From positions 3,321 through 25,934 of the forward strand of contig DDRC01000171.1 in NCBI GenBank assembly GCA_002342985.1: a stretch of DNA of 22,614 bases, in the 5' to 3' direction. Below the pieces are notes generated by a model. It worked only from the letters and a program-made list of their open reading frames with translations, was not told where the DNA came from and searched no databases. Each line of letters begins with the position of its first letter. Position 1 is the first letter of the stretch. Positions 7,560-15,472 of the stretch are shown piece by piece. The DNA comes from Flavobacteriales bacterium UBA2426. GTDB taxonomy: Bacteria; Bacteroidota; Bacteroidia; Flavobacteriales_F; PHOS-HE28. Position numbers and translations under genes: made by a program.

Positions 7560-7961
7560 ATGGAGCGCAGGATCAGCACCCGATTGGCGGAGATGATGCT
7601 ATCCGATGGCGACCGCATCATCGAGGTGCGCTACCGGGCGGGACTGGACCTGGACGTGGAAGGGCTCCTGGAGGTGCAGCAGCGACGCGGTGAATTGACG
7701 GATGCACGGTGCGCGATGCTCGCTTTCTTCCAGCCCGGTACGTTGGCGGACCTCTCCGTGATGGACATGGACTTCTTCGGCGCCACGCGTGCAGGCGAGC
7801 AGCTCATCGCACTGGCCATCGTCACCGAGGATGACCTCGGAGAGGCCATGTCATCCATCTACTACAGCTACCATCCGCAGCCTTTCCCCACGCGCATGTT
7901 CAGGAGCGAGCGGGAGGCACGGACGTGGATCGCGGAGCAGCTGCGCATGGCTGGGATCTGA
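7560..7961 (+). CDS. SpoIIAA/STAS-like hypothetical protein
   Basis: 133 aa, cytoplasmic. The general plan is that of small Bacteroidota proteins with a SpoIIAA-like fold: a first strand pair (MMLSDGDRIIEVRYRAG), a helix (DVEGLLEVQQRR), a strand (CAMLAFFQPG), a central helix-strand unit (AGEQLIALAIVTE), and a C-terminal block NPFPTR-like (PQPFPTRMFRSEREARTWI). Those C-terminal residues are the best match to the family. STAS proteins usually act as regulatory binding partners, for example in partner-switching, but no kinase or phosphatase partner is encoded in this window. The ATG at 7560 is supported because the next Met (residue 12) would remove the conserved first strand. It is divergent from the nuclease-like gene. 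Confidence 0.65.
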   Translation: MERRISTRLAEMMLSDGDRIIEVRYRAGLDLDVEGLLEVQQRRGELTDARCAMLAFFQPGTLADLSVMDMDFFGATRAGEQLIALAIVTEDDLGEAMSSIYYSYHPQPFPTRMFRSEREARTWIAEQLRMAGI

Positions 7962-8046
7962 AATCGGCTCCTGAGCGCTGCGCTCGCGCGAACAGAGGAG
8001 AAAGGTGGGTCAGCTGCCCAACGGTTGCGCTGAGGGCGCCCCTGGT

Positions 8047-8211
8047 TCACGGCACCTGCGTCGGAATGCTCGATGTGTGCTTCCAATCAGCGGGTGCCCC
8101 ACTTCCGGTGAGGCCGTACTTGAGAAGGGCGAGCACACCCAGCAGAATGACCAACGGAATGATCACTTGACGAACGAGGCGGTCCACCCAATGCATGAGG
8201 CTACCTTCCAT
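8047..8211 (-). CDS. Small single-helix membrane protein (54 aa)
   Basis: Reading the minus strand from the ATG at 8211 gives 54 codons ending at TGA (8047-8049). Residues 6-15 (MHWVDRLVRQ) form an amphipathic basic lead, residues 16-32 (VIIPLVILLGVLALLKY) a clear membrane helix, followed by a hydrophilic tail (GAPADWKHTSSIP). A second start, ATG at 8196, gives a 49-aa version. The charge pattern suggests the N-terminus is cytoplasmic. The family is not recognised. It lies 142 nt downstream of the J-domain gene on the same strand, with a hairpin between them. The well-ordered polar/hydrophobic/polar layout is unlike the shadow frames around it. A chance frame cannot be ruled out. Confidence 0.6.
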   Translation of the reverse strand: MEGSLMHWVDRLVRQVIIPLVILLGVLALLKYGLTGSGAPADWKHTSSIPTQVP

Positions 8212-8226
8212 GGAATGCGGATTGTG

Positions 8227-8255
8227 GGCGCGCTTTCAAGCAAAGCTCACGCGCC
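8227..8255 (-). other. Hairpin in the leader of the small membrane protein gene
   Basis: GGCGCGCTTT (8227-8236) pairs with AAAG (8242-8245) and CGCGCC (8250-8255), leaving a 5-nt loop and a 4-nt bulge. On the minus strand it ends 15 nt before the ATG at 8211. It may terminate the J-domain transcript or act in the leader of the small gene. Confidence 0.35.
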
Positions 8256-8353
8256 GTCAAGCTATACGCGCCTGGCGCGCCAATGGTTGCAGGCAGCCTA
8301 TTGCGGCCGCGTCGCCTGGTGCGGTGCGCATGCACGAACCGATCGGGGAGGCT

Positions 8354-8797
8354 TCAGGCTGCAACGGCGGCGGCGGCAATGCACCGGCGCGGGAAGCTCC
8401 CGGCCAGGTGGCGCCTGACGAAACGTGCCGAGCCATCGCTGCCCACGAACTTGTTGTAGGTATTGGGCGGAACACCATAGAACGCGTGCTCACTGCCGTC
8501 GCCGAGGCAGACCCGCAGGACCTGTCCCTTGTACTGCCAGTTGGCCACGCCGCTAAGAAGGGCCACCTCGAATTCGGCCGCCTTTGCAGCCTGCGTCTCC
8601 GGATGCAGCGCTTCCAGCAGCTTGTAGGCCGCGATGATGCGCTGGCTCATGGCCTCAGCCGCCTCCCTTTCCGCTTCCTCCTGGAAACGGTCCGGGTGAT
8701 GGCGTTTCATCAGGCCCTTGTATAGCCCGTTGAGCTCCTTCAGGCTCAGGCCCGAGGCGGCGCCGAGCAGCAAGCGGCTCTCATTGATTTCCTTCAT
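8354..8797 (-). CDS. J-domain protein with C-terminal KTSC domain
   Basis: 147 aa from the ATG at 8797. Residues 3-65 form a J-domain, with helix II (SLKELNGLYKGLMKRHHPDRF) carrying the HPD motif at 34-36 and a helix III (SQRIIAAYKLLEAL). Residues about 86-138 fit the KTSC domain, a small beta domain also found after lysyl-tRNA synthetases: ANWQYKGQVLRVCLGDGSEH, AFYGVPPNTYNKFVGSDG and RFVRRHLAGSFPRR. J-domains stimulate the ATPase of DnaK-type Hsp70; the KTSC role is not well known and may be substrate or RNA binding. The fusion seems usual in Bacteroidota. The last residues (CIAAAAVAA) are atypical and low-complexity. The upstream serine protease gene on the same strand ends 58 nt before this start, so cotranscription is possible. 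A -7-like GACCTTTG is at 8826-8833 (minus). Confidence 0.85.
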   Translation of the reverse strand: MKEINESRLLLGAASGLSLKELNGLYKGLMKRHHPDRFQEEAEREAAEAMSQRIIAAYKLLEALHPETQAAKAAEFEVALLSGVANWQYKGQVLRVCLGDGSEHAFYGVPPNTYNKFVGSDGSARFVRRHLAGSFPRRCIAAAAVAA

Positions 8798-8855
8798 GGC
8801 GGCGTGTTCACGGGAAAAACGGCCGCAAAGGTCGGCAAAAAGACCGCTGTTCTGT

Positions 8856-10478
8856 TCAACGAACCATCCGCACGCTCCCGGTGCGCACACCTCCTTGGAA
8901 CACGCTGAGCACATAGGTGCCCTCGTTCCAGGCCATCGCCTCAACGGTGCAGGTGGAGGAACTGATGCGTGCGGCATGCAGCAGGCGCCCGGTGGCATCG
9001 GTCACTTCCAGCCGATCGGCCCCTTGCAAGGACTCTGGCAGGCGCACGGTGAAGCGGTCGGTGAAGGGATTGGGGAACACCTCCGGTTCGGGAAGGCGCA
9101 CCTCATCGATGCCGATGGTCGCGCACGGGTTGTAGCTGCCATTGAGCGTGGTGGCGTTGAACACCGGCGACAGCCAATTCCTGAGCTCCTCGGCTGCCGG
9201 ATTGGGGTTCGCCGTGCCGAAATGGAAGCTCATCTTGCCGAAGTAATCCGGTGCCGTGGGCGTATCACAGAAGGATGAGCCGCCCGTGAGGGTGCCGATG
9301 ATTCGTTTCGATGCGTTGAACAGCGGGGCCCCGGAAGATCCGGGTTCCGTGACCCCATGGCCGTTCACGGTGGCCGCCCAGGTCACGCGCCAATGCGATC
9401 CGCTGGGTCCGCCCCACGTCGTGCTCACAAGGTTGGAAGTGTAGGTGCTGATCTTCTTGTAATCCCCATCGGGGTGGTGGATGCACACACCGGAATTCGA
9501 CCCCGTTCCTGTGGCGTCCCAGCCGGCATAGTAGGCGCCGACCGAGGCCGGCACGGCACTGGTGAGCTCGAGCAGCGCGAAATCGGAGCCGCTATCCCCA
9601 CCGTTGTCGTTGCTGTCAGCCCGCCGCGTACAGCCCACCATGTTGAACCCGTTGGTGGTACCGCCATCGCAGGATGCACGCTGGTAGTTCCAGCGGAACT
9701 GGAATGTGGCGAAGTTCGAGTCCTGGCTGTCCACGATGCAATGGTGCGCCGTGAGCACATAGGGCTTGCAATCCTGGGCGGTGTTGTTGACCAGTGCCCC
9801 GGTGCAGAAACCGGTGCCTGAGGGATCCACCACCCGGATCCGGACCACCGAGTTCCGCTGGTCCACCCAGTTGTCGCCCTCCGGGCAGAGTACATCCACC
9901 TCGCACTCACCGGAGAGCATGTCCGCCATCCGATAGGCGTGGGCCAGCCGCCGCAGCCTCAGCGCTCCCTCTCCGCGCACGGCGGCCGGTTCGTGATACT
10001 CCAGCACGCAGGCATCGCCGCGGGTGAGATCGGTGGCCAACGCACCGTTCTCCTGGACGTGCGCAGCCGTGTACCCGCCGTATACCTCGTCGCCGGAGGC
10101 GGAATAGACGTGGAGCTGAGCGCCGGGCGGCAGATGCACTTCCTCGAGGAAGAGCTCCATGGCGATCGCCCCGGGTGAGGTGATGCGAAGCCGCCAGAGG
10201 CGGTCGCCACCAGGCAGCTCGAGCCAGGTTCCATCGGTGCCGAGCGATGCCTCCAGCGCCACGAATCGCCCGTAGAGCGGAACCTTGCCCATGGCATCGC
10301 GCTGGCGGTCGTCCGCGCCTGCGGCATCGGCGTCGAAGGGAGCGGCCTCCACACCCGCCACCGCATGGGGGTCTAGGCCGAGGCGCATGCTCAGCGGCAG
10401 CGCACCCGTGGTTTCCTGGCCGAGGGCACCGGATGCGAAACCGAGGAGCACGACGTTGAGGGAAAGAGCAAGTCTCAT
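8856..10478 (-). CDS. Secreted lysyl-endopeptidase-like serine protease with T9SS sorting domain
   Basis: 540 aa from the ATG at 10478, chosen for its signal peptide (MRLALSLNVVLLGFASGALGQ); the longer frame runs into the divergent pbpC gene. A beta-rich prodomain (residues about 60-190, with LWRLRITSPGAIAMEL and GAQLHVYSASGDEVYGGYT) precedes a chymotrypsin-fold protease. The triad is visible: His246 in VLTAHHC, Asp299 in DFALLEL, Ser382 in PGSSGAPLF. The surrounding sequence (GFCTGALVNNTAQDC, FRWNYQRASCDGG, YAGWDATGTG, IHHPDGDYKKIS) is that of the Achromobacter lysyl-endopeptidase group. A type A T9SS sorting domain closes the protein (EVFPNPFTDRFTVRLP, YVLSVFQGGVR, VRMVR). Likely exported to the surface or medium to degrade proteins. 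Cleavage after Lys is inferred from family only. A good promoter is seen at 10499-10529. Confidence 0.92.
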   Translation of the reverse strand: MRLALSLNVVLLGFASGALGQETTGALPLSMRLGLDPHAVAGVEAAPFDADAAGADDRQRDAMGKVPLYGRFVALEASLGTDGTWLELPGGDRLWRLRITSPGAIAMELFLEEVHLPPGAQLHVYSASGDEVYGGYTAAHVQENGALATDLTRGDACVLEYHEPAAVRGEGALRLRRLAHAYRMADMLSGECEVDVLCPEGDNWVDQRNSVVRIRVVDPSGTGFCTGALVNNTAQDCKPYVLTAHHCIVDSQDSNFATFQFRWNYQRASCDGGTTNGFNMVGCTRRADSNDNGGDSGSDFALLELTSAVPASVGAYYAGWDATGTGSNSGVCIHHPDGDYKKISTYTSNLVSTTWGGPSGSHWRVTWAATVNGHGVTEPGSSGAPLFNASKRIIGTLTGGSSFCDTPTAPDYFGKMSFHFGTANPNPAAEELRNWLSPVFNATTLNGSYNPCATIGIDEVRLPEPEVFPNPFTDRFTVRLPESLQGADRLEVTDATGRLLHAARISSSTCTVEAMAWNEGTYVLSVFQGGVRTGSVRMVR

Positions 10479-10498
10479 GCAGATAGGGATGAATGGGG

Positions 10499-10529
10499 CG
10501 AATGTAGACGAGCGGTTGCCGGAACCCAA
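10499..10529 (-). promoter_or_regulatory. Promoter of the secreted serine protease gene (TTG-N20-TACATTCG)
   Basis: On the minus strand TTG (10527-10529) and TACATTCG (10499-10506) are 20 nt apart, close to the -33/-7 arrangement of Bacteroidota. The -7 element ends 20 nt before the ATG at 10478. The region is shared with the divergent pbpC. Confidence 0.6.
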
Positions 10530-10575
10530 CGAACTTTCGCCCATGGTTCCGGTGAACGGAGGAGGCCCGCGCCGG

Positions 10576-12936
10576 ATGCGGAATGCCCCTTGGATCCGCA
10601 GGCTGCGCTGGCACGCCGTTGCTGCGGCCCTGGTTCTAGCCTGGGGGCGGTGGGGGCCGATGGAGCCGCTCTTCGAAGGGCCGCGCAGCACGGTGCTGCT
10701 CGACCGCGATGGTGGCCTGCTGGGTGCCACGGTGGCCGCGGACGGCCAGTGGCGCATGCCCCCCGGCGACAGCATCCCCCACCGGTTCGAGCGCTGCCTC
10801 ATCGCGTTCGAGGACCGCCGGTTCCGTCAGCATTGGGGCGTGCGCCTCCCTTCCCTCCTCCGCGCGGCGCGCCAGAACCTGCAGGCCGGCCGCACGGTGA
10901 GCGGAGGCAGCACCCTTACCATGCAGGTGGCGCGCATGGCACTGGGGCATCGGGAGCGCACGGTGCTGAACAAGCTCGAGGAGATCCTGATGGCCCTGAG
11001 GCTGGAGCTGCGGTTCAGCAAGGATGAGATCCTGCGGATCTACGCTGCCAACGCGCCCTTCGGCGGCAATGTGGTGGGCCTGGAGGCCGCAGCATGGCGC
11101 TGGTACGGCCGGGACCCGCACTCCCTGGGCTGGGGTGAATGCGCCACCCTGGCCGTGCTTCCCAACGCCCCCGCCCGTATCCACCCGGGCCGCAACCGCG
11201 AGAGCCTGCGCGCCAAGCGGGACCGATTGCTGGACCGGCTGCTGGCCGCGGAGGCCCTGGATACACTGGCCTGGTCGTTGGCGCGCGAGGAACCGTTGCC
11301 TGAGGCACCTCACCCGCTGCCCCGGCTCGCCCCCCACCTCCTGGCCACGCTGCAGTCCTCGGGCCTCGAGGGGAAGCGCATCCGGAGCACGATTGACAGG
11401 GTCCTGCAGCAGCGGGTAATCGACCTGAGCCAGCGCTATGGCCACCTGCTGCGGGCCAATGAGGTGCATAACGCAGCTGTCCTGATCCTGGATGTCCCGA
11501 CAGGCGAGGTGCTCGCCTACCTGGGCAACCTGCCCGATGCCGATGCCGCCCATGCCGGCCATGTGGATATCGTGCGTGCGCCCCGGAGCACCGGAAGCCT
11601 GCTGAAGCCCTTCCTCCATGCCGCCATGCTGCAGGCCGGGGAGCGCATGCCCGACCAGCTCGTGGCCGACCTGCCCACCAGCTACGACGGGTTCGCGCCA
11701 CGGAACTTCGACGAGCGCTACAGCGGTGCGGTGCCGGCATCGCAGGCCCTGGCCCGCTCGCTCAACGTGCCTGCGGTGCGTGCGCTGCGCGAGCATGGCG
11801 TGGAGCGTACACGCGGCATGCTCATGGCCATGGGGCTCCTGCACCTGGACCGCAGTTCGGCCCATTACGGCCTGTCGCTGATCCTCGGCGGGGGCGAAGG
11901 CACCCTCTGGGAGCTCACCGGCGCCTATGCCTCCATGGCCAGGGTGGTGCAGCGCTACACCGGGAGCGATGAGGCCTTGGCCGGCGCCGTGCATCCCCCC
12001 GTGGTGCATGGGGCCGAGCAGGCGGGGAACGATGCGCGACCCGTGCTGGGCGCCGGGGCGCTCTATCACACACTGATGGCCCTGCAGCAGGTGAACCGTC
12101 CGGAGAATGAGGCCGGCTGGCACCGATTCGATGGGGCGCGGCGCATCGCTTGGAAGACAGGCACCAGCTTCGGCCAGCGCGATGCTTGGGCAATCGGCAC
12201 CACGGACCGCCATACCGTGGGGGTATGGACCGGAAACGCAAGCGGCGAGGGCCGGCCCGGGCTCACCGGCACCTTGGCTGCCGCCCCCCTCCTCTTCGAC
12301 CTCTTCTGCGCGCTGCCCCAAGGCGGCGGATTCGAGCCGCCCTACGATGCACTGGAACCCATTTCCGTTTGCCGGGCGAGCGGCTACCGGGCAGGAATGG
12401 ACTGCGACGATGCGGAGGAGCGACTGACCTTGCGCGAAGCGCTCCGCACCGCCCCCTGCCCCTATCACCGCCGGATCCTGGTGAACGCCAACGGCACCTG
12501 CCGCGTGCCCCCGGGGCCGGATGCACAGGTCCGCGCTTGGTTCTGCCTGCCACCGGCCATGGAGCACTACTACGCCCCTGAGCACCCTGCCTATCGCCCC
12601 TTGCCGCCCTGGGAGCCCGGCTCGGCAGTCCCTTCCATGCAGGACCAGCCCATGCAGATGATCTATCCCGAGCAGAGCGCCACCCTCTACGTTCCGGTGC
12701 AGCTGAACGGCGAGCCGGGCCGGGTGGTGCTGCGGGCCGCGCATCGGAACCCCCGCACCAAGGTCCATTGGGACCTGGATGGCGCCCCGATCGGCACCAC
12801 GGTGGGCGACCATCAGCTGGCGGTGGAGTTGGTCGACGGCGACCACATCCTCACCTTGACGGATGAGGCCGGCGCCTACCACCGCACCGGGTTCCGCACC
12901 ATCTCCGCATCGCCTCGCCCCCCAACCGGTCCGTGA
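10576..12936 (+). CDS. pbpC: Penicillin-binding protein 1C (bifunctional peptidoglycan synthase)
   Basis: 786 aa, close to E. coli PbpC (770 aa). It polymerises lipid II and is predicted to cross-link peptidoglycan at the inner membrane. Order: basic cytoplasmic end and membrane anchor (IRRLRWHAVAAALVLAWG); family GT51 glycosyltransferase with EDRRFRQHWG (Glu79) and GGSTLTMQVARM; transpeptidase with SLLK (Ser341, Lys344), SLN (395-397) and KTG (527-529), all intact; and a C-terminal PbpC-specific beta domain (residues about 690-780, MIYPEQSATLYVPV). The start is uncertain. ATG 10576 follows a purine-rich GGAGGAGG and begins right before the anchor; ATG 10543 adds 11 residues and lies 3 nt after a -7-like AACTTTCG. 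pbpC often neighbours an alpha-2-macroglobulin gene; here that gene is about 7.5 kb upstream. S41 protease follows after 64 nt. Confidence 0.95.
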   Translation: MRNAPWIRRLRWHAVAAALVLAWGRWGPMEPLFEGPRSTVLLDRDGGLLGATVAADGQWRMPPGDSIPHRFERCLIAFEDRRFRQHWGVRLPSLLRAARQNLQAGRTVSGGSTLTMQVARMALGHRERTVLNKLEEILMALRLELRFSKDEILRIYAANAPFGGNVVGLEAAAWRWYGRDPHSLGWGECATLAVLPNAPARIHPGRNRESLRAKRDRLLDRLLAAEALDTLAWSLAREEPLPEAPHPLPRLAPHLLATLQSSGLEGKRIRSTIDRVLQQRVIDLSQRYGHLLRANEVHNAAVLILDVPTGEVLAYLGNLPDADAAHAGHVDIVRAPRSTGSLLKPFLHAAMLQAGERMPDQLVADLPTSYDGFAPRNFDERYSGAVPASQALARSLNVPAVRALREHGVERTRGMLMAMGLLHLDRSSAHYGLSLILGGGEGTLWELTGAYASMARVVQRYTGSDEALAGAVHPPVVHGAEQAGNDARPVLGAGALYHTLMALQQVNRPENEAGWHRFDGARRIAWKTGTSFGQRDAWAIGTTDRHTVGVWTGNASGEGRPGLTGTLAAAPLLFDLFCALPQGGGFEPPYDALEPISVCRASGYRAGMDCDDAEERLTLREALRTAPCPYHRRILVNANGTCRVPPGPDAQVRAWFCLPPAMEHYYAPEHPAYRPLPPWEPGSAVPSMQDQPMQMIYPEQSATLYVPVQLNGEPGRVVLRAAHRNPRTKVHWDLDGAPIGTTVGDHQLAVELVDGDHILTLTDEAGAYHRTGFRTISASPRPPTGP

Positions 12937-13000
12937 AGCCGATTCGATGGCCATGGCTTGACAGTTGTTGGGAGTGCCAAGGCAACCGCACCGCCATCCC

Positions 13001-14653
13001 ATGCGTTACATTGGCGTCTCATACCGCACTCCATTGATCGTCCCCTTCCGCCACGCCGCCCTGGTCGGCGCTTTGGTGCTATCCGCAGCGCTCACGGCAC
13101 AACCGGTGCCGCCCCCGTCAGCTGCCGACCCTGCCACCACCGGAAAGCTCGAATCCCTGCTCTACCACATCGACCGCATGTACGTGGACGATGTGGACAA
13201 GCAGAAGCTCGTTGACGCGGCCATCGTGCGGATGCTCGAGGAGCTGGACCCGCATTCGATCTACATCCCCAAAGAGGAGCTTGAGGAGGTGAACGAGCCG
13301 CTGAAGGGCAACTTCGAGGGCGTCGGCATCCAGTTCAACATCATCCGCGATACGATCTACGTGGTGGATGCCATACCTGGCGGTCCCAGCGAACGCCTCG
13401 GAATCCGGGCAGGCGACCGCATCCTCTCCATCGAGGGCGAGAATGCCGCCGGTGCGGGCTTCAAGAACAGCGATGTGATGAAGCGCCTGCGCGGGAAGAA
13501 GGGGACCAAGGTGGCGGTGGCAGTGGCACGCAAGGGCGAGCCGGCCCCGCTGGATTTCGTGATCACCCGGGACAAGATCCCCATCTACAGCGTGGAGGCC
13601 AGCTACATGGCCTCGCCCCAGGTGGGCTACATCAAGGTGAGCCGCTTCAGCGCCACCACCATGAAGGAATTCCGGGAGAAGATGGACGAACTGAAAGCCA
13701 AGGGTATGCAGGACCTGATCCTCGACCTGCAGGGCAATGGCGGCGGCTATCTGCGGACGGCCATCGAGATGAGCGATGAATTCCTCGGCGACCGCAAGCT
13801 CATCGTGTACACGCAGGGGCGCACCTCGGCCCGCGAGGACACCTATTCCACGAAGGAGGGCCGCTTCGAGAAGGGCCGGCTGGTGGTGCTCGTGGACGAA
13901 GGCAGCGCCAGTGCCAGCGAGATCGTGAGCGGTGCGATCCAGGACTGGGACCGTGGACTCATCGTAGGCCGCAGGAGCTTCGGCAAAGGGCTCGTGCAGC
14001 GGCCGGTGATGCTCCCCGATGGCAGTGCCGTGCGGCTCACGGTGAGCCGCTACTACACCCCCAGCGGCCGCTGCATCCAGAAACCCTATGACGACGGCGT
14101 GGAGGCCTATCGCGGCGAGAAGGTCGCCCGGCTGGCAGCGGGCGAGCTCACCAGCGCCGACAGCGTGCACCTGGCCGATACGGTGAAGTACTACACGATG
14201 AACAAGCGCGTGGTCTACGGTGGAGGAGGCATCCTGCCCGACGTTTTCGTGCCGATCGATACCACCCAGAGCAGCGCCTACTTCGGCCAGCTGGTGCGCA
14301 AAGGGGTGCTGAACACCTTCGCCCTCTCCTATGTGGATGACCATCGCGAGGAGCTCAAGCAGCGTTATGCGGGACCGGATCAGTTCCGCCAAGCCTTCCA
14401 GGTGGGCGACGTGATGCTCGATGCCTTGGAAGCCTATGCCGCCAAGGAGGGCATCGCTCCCGATGCCGCGGGGATGGATCGCTCCGAGGCCCTGATCGCC
14501 CTGCGGCTGAAGGCCCTGCTGGCACGCGACCTCTGGGACACCAGCGCCTACTGGCAGATGATCAATGCGGAGAATCCCGTGGACCGCAGCTTCCAGAAGG
14601 CCCTGGAGGTGCTGTCCGATGACAGCTTCCAGCGGCTGGGCATGTCGCGTTGA
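13001..14653 (+). CDS. S41 family C-terminal processing protease
   Basis: 550 aa. Signal sequence or anchor (PFRHAALVGALVLSAALTAQ), so the enzyme acts in the periplasm. It cleaves substrates at exposed C-termini. An N-terminal helical part (SLLYHIDRMYVDDVDKQKLV, LDPHSIYIP) is followed by a PDZ domain (residues about 105-195, GVGIQFNIIRDTIYVVDAI, GIRAGDRILSIEG) and the S41 core. The Ser-Lys dyad is Ser304 in GSASASE and Lys329 in SFGKGLVQ, with Gln333 positioned as in CtpB; the Ser-Lys spacing of 25 matches the family. A further 190 or so residues follow (RCIQKPYDDG onward), as is common in Bacteroidota versions. ATG 13001 was chosen; TTG at 13035 would give a shorter signal peptide. It lies 64 nt after pbpC in the same direction, so an operon with pbpC is plausible. 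Confidence 0.95.
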   Translation: MRYIGVSYRTPLIVPFRHAALVGALVLSAALTAQPVPPPSAADPATTGKLESLLYHIDRMYVDDVDKQKLVDAAIVRMLEELDPHSIYIPKEELEEVNEPLKGNFEGVGIQFNIIRDTIYVVDAIPGGPSERLGIRAGDRILSIEGENAAGAGFKNSDVMKRLRGKKGTKVAVAVARKGEPAPLDFVITRDKIPIYSVEASYMASPQVGYIKVSRFSATTMKEFREKMDELKAKGMQDLILDLQGNGGGYLRTAIEMSDEFLGDRKLIVYTQGRTSAREDTYSTKEGRFEKGRLVVLVDEGSASASEIVSGAIQDWDRGLIVGRRSFGKGLVQRPVMLPDGSAVRLTVSRYYTPSGRCIQKPYDDGVEAYRGEKVARLAAGELTSADSVHLADTVKYYTMNKRVVYGGGGILPDVFVPIDTTQSSAYFGQLVRKGVLNTFALSYVDDHREELKQRYAGPDQFRQAFQVGDVMLDALEAYAAKEGIAPDAAGMDRSEALIALRLKALLARDLWDTSAYWQMINAENPVDRSFQKALEVLSDDSFQRLGMSR

Positions 14654-14684
14654 CGCCAAATGCAAAGGGATCGTTAAGGCGCGC

Positions 14685-14712
14685 TTGCGCGGACGGCCTT
14701 GGCCTATTTTCG
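14685..14712 (+). promoter_or_regulatory. Promoter of the DUF1573 gene (TTG-N17-TATTTTCG)
   Basis: TTG at 14685-14687 and TATTTTCG at 14705-14712 have a 17-nt spacer, the best-formed promoter in the window. The -7 element ends 16 nt before the ATG at 14729, so the gene is probably transcribed separately from the S41 gene upstream. Confidence 0.65.
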
Positions 14713-14728
14713 CAACCCGAAACACCGC

Positions 14729-15313
14729 ATGACGAAACCCGCTACTCCCATGAAAGACAAGATCCAGATCGCATTGCTCGGCGTCATCGCCGTGGCGCTC
14801 GGCGTCATCGCCTGGGGCCAGCTCTCCGGCACGGGAAGCGACTCCGGCAGCAACGTTGTGGCCGCCGCGAGCAGCGCAGCCTCCCCTGCAGGCCAGTCGT
14901 TCGACCCTATGGCCAACACCAGCGCTCCCGTGGTGGACAACACCCCGAAGACGACGCTGACCTTCGGCAAGTACGAGCACGATTTCGGCACCGTGAAGCA
15001 GGACTCGAAGAACAAGTACGTCTTCACCTTCACCAACACCGGCAAGGAGCCGCTGATCATCGAGAGCGCCACCGGCAGCTGCGGCTGCACGGTGCCCAAC
15101 TACCCCAAGGCGCCGATCCCCCCGGGCGGCACTGGCGACATTGAAGTGGAGTACAGCCCCGGCAAGCAGGAGAACGCCCAGACGAAGACGGTGAAGGTGG
15201 TGGCCAACACCGAGCCCAAGGAGACCGAGCTCCGCATCAAGGCCTTCGTGCAACCCGGCACCGGCAACCCCAACGCCGGCGGCGAAGGCCAGACCATCAC
15301 CATCGGTCAGTAA
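14729..15313 (+). CDS. DUF1573 domain protein, membrane-anchored
   Basis: 194 aa. One N-terminal membrane segment (IQIALLGVIAVALGVIAWG, residues about 12-30) is followed by a Ser/Ala-rich linker and then a DUF1573 domain, residues about 75-172. The domain is an immunoglobulin-like beta sandwich related to ASPM/SPD-2/Hydin folds. Typical features are seen: FGKYEHDFGTVKQ, YVFTFTNTGKEPLIIESATG, SCGCTVP (Cys118, Cys120), GTGDIEVEYSPGK and KTVKVVANTEPKETEL. The family is widespread in Bacteroidota and its role is unknown; it is exposed to the periplasm. The ATG at 14729 follows the promoter by 16 nt; ATG at 14750 is an alternative that only shortens the cytoplasmic tail. It ends 17 nt before a strong hairpin terminator. 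Confidence 0.9.
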   Translation: MTKPATPMKDKIQIALLGVIAVALGVIAWGQLSGTGSDSGSNVVAAASSAASPAGQSFDPMANTSAPVVDNTPKTTLTFGKYEHDFGTVKQDSKNKYVFTFTNTGKEPLIIESATGSCGCTVPNYPKAPIPPGGTGDIEVEYSPGKQENAQTKTVKVVANTEPKETELRIKAFVQPGTGNPNAGGEGQTITIGQ

Positions 15314-15330
15314 TCAACCGCATCGCATCG

Positions 15331-15360
15331 AAGAAGCCCTGCCTGCCGGCGGGGTTTCTT
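15331..15360. terminator. Bidirectional hairpin terminator
   Basis: A 13-bp stem (15331-15343 with 15348-15360, two G-T wobbles) closes a 4-nt loop TGCC. The AAGAA at its start pairs with TTCTT at its end, giving a T-rich flank on both strands. It lies between the convergent DUF1573 (+) and pterin dehydratase (-) genes and can serve both. Confidence 0.75.
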
Positions 15361-15472
15361 GCTTTGACAAGGGCGGACGAGCAGCGGCCTGATCCGCGCA
15401 GCCATCGCCCGGCGCGACGGGGTCGCCACCAACCAGCTGATTCCGGCCTGGACGCCTCGCAACCAGCGGCAC

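Noticed and set aside
8273..8282. Palindrome TGGCGCGCCA
   Set aside because: Short, made of G and C apart from its ends, and expected by chance in this base composition; no promoter context.
8005..8725. Plus-strand open frames across the J-domain and small membrane protein region
   Set aside because: Arg/Gly/Cys-rich translations without domains; the minus strand carries the HPD and KTSC motifs and the membrane helix.
10557..10564. GGAGGAGG read as a Shine-Dalgarno site for pbpC
   Set aside because: The other genes here lack such sites and Bacteroidota rarely use them, so I did not treat it as proof of the 10576 start.
10636..13002. 788-codon open frame on the minus strand opposite pbpC
   Set aside because: The translation is rich in Gly, Gln, His and Ala with no domain, and the plus-strand frame has every PbpC motif. 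It is a shadow caused by high GC content.
13118..15253. 711-codon open frame on the minus strand opposite the S41 and DUF1573 genes
   Set aside because: Leu/His/Val/Gly-rich low-information translation spanning two well-supported plus-strand genes and the promoter between them; a shadow frame.
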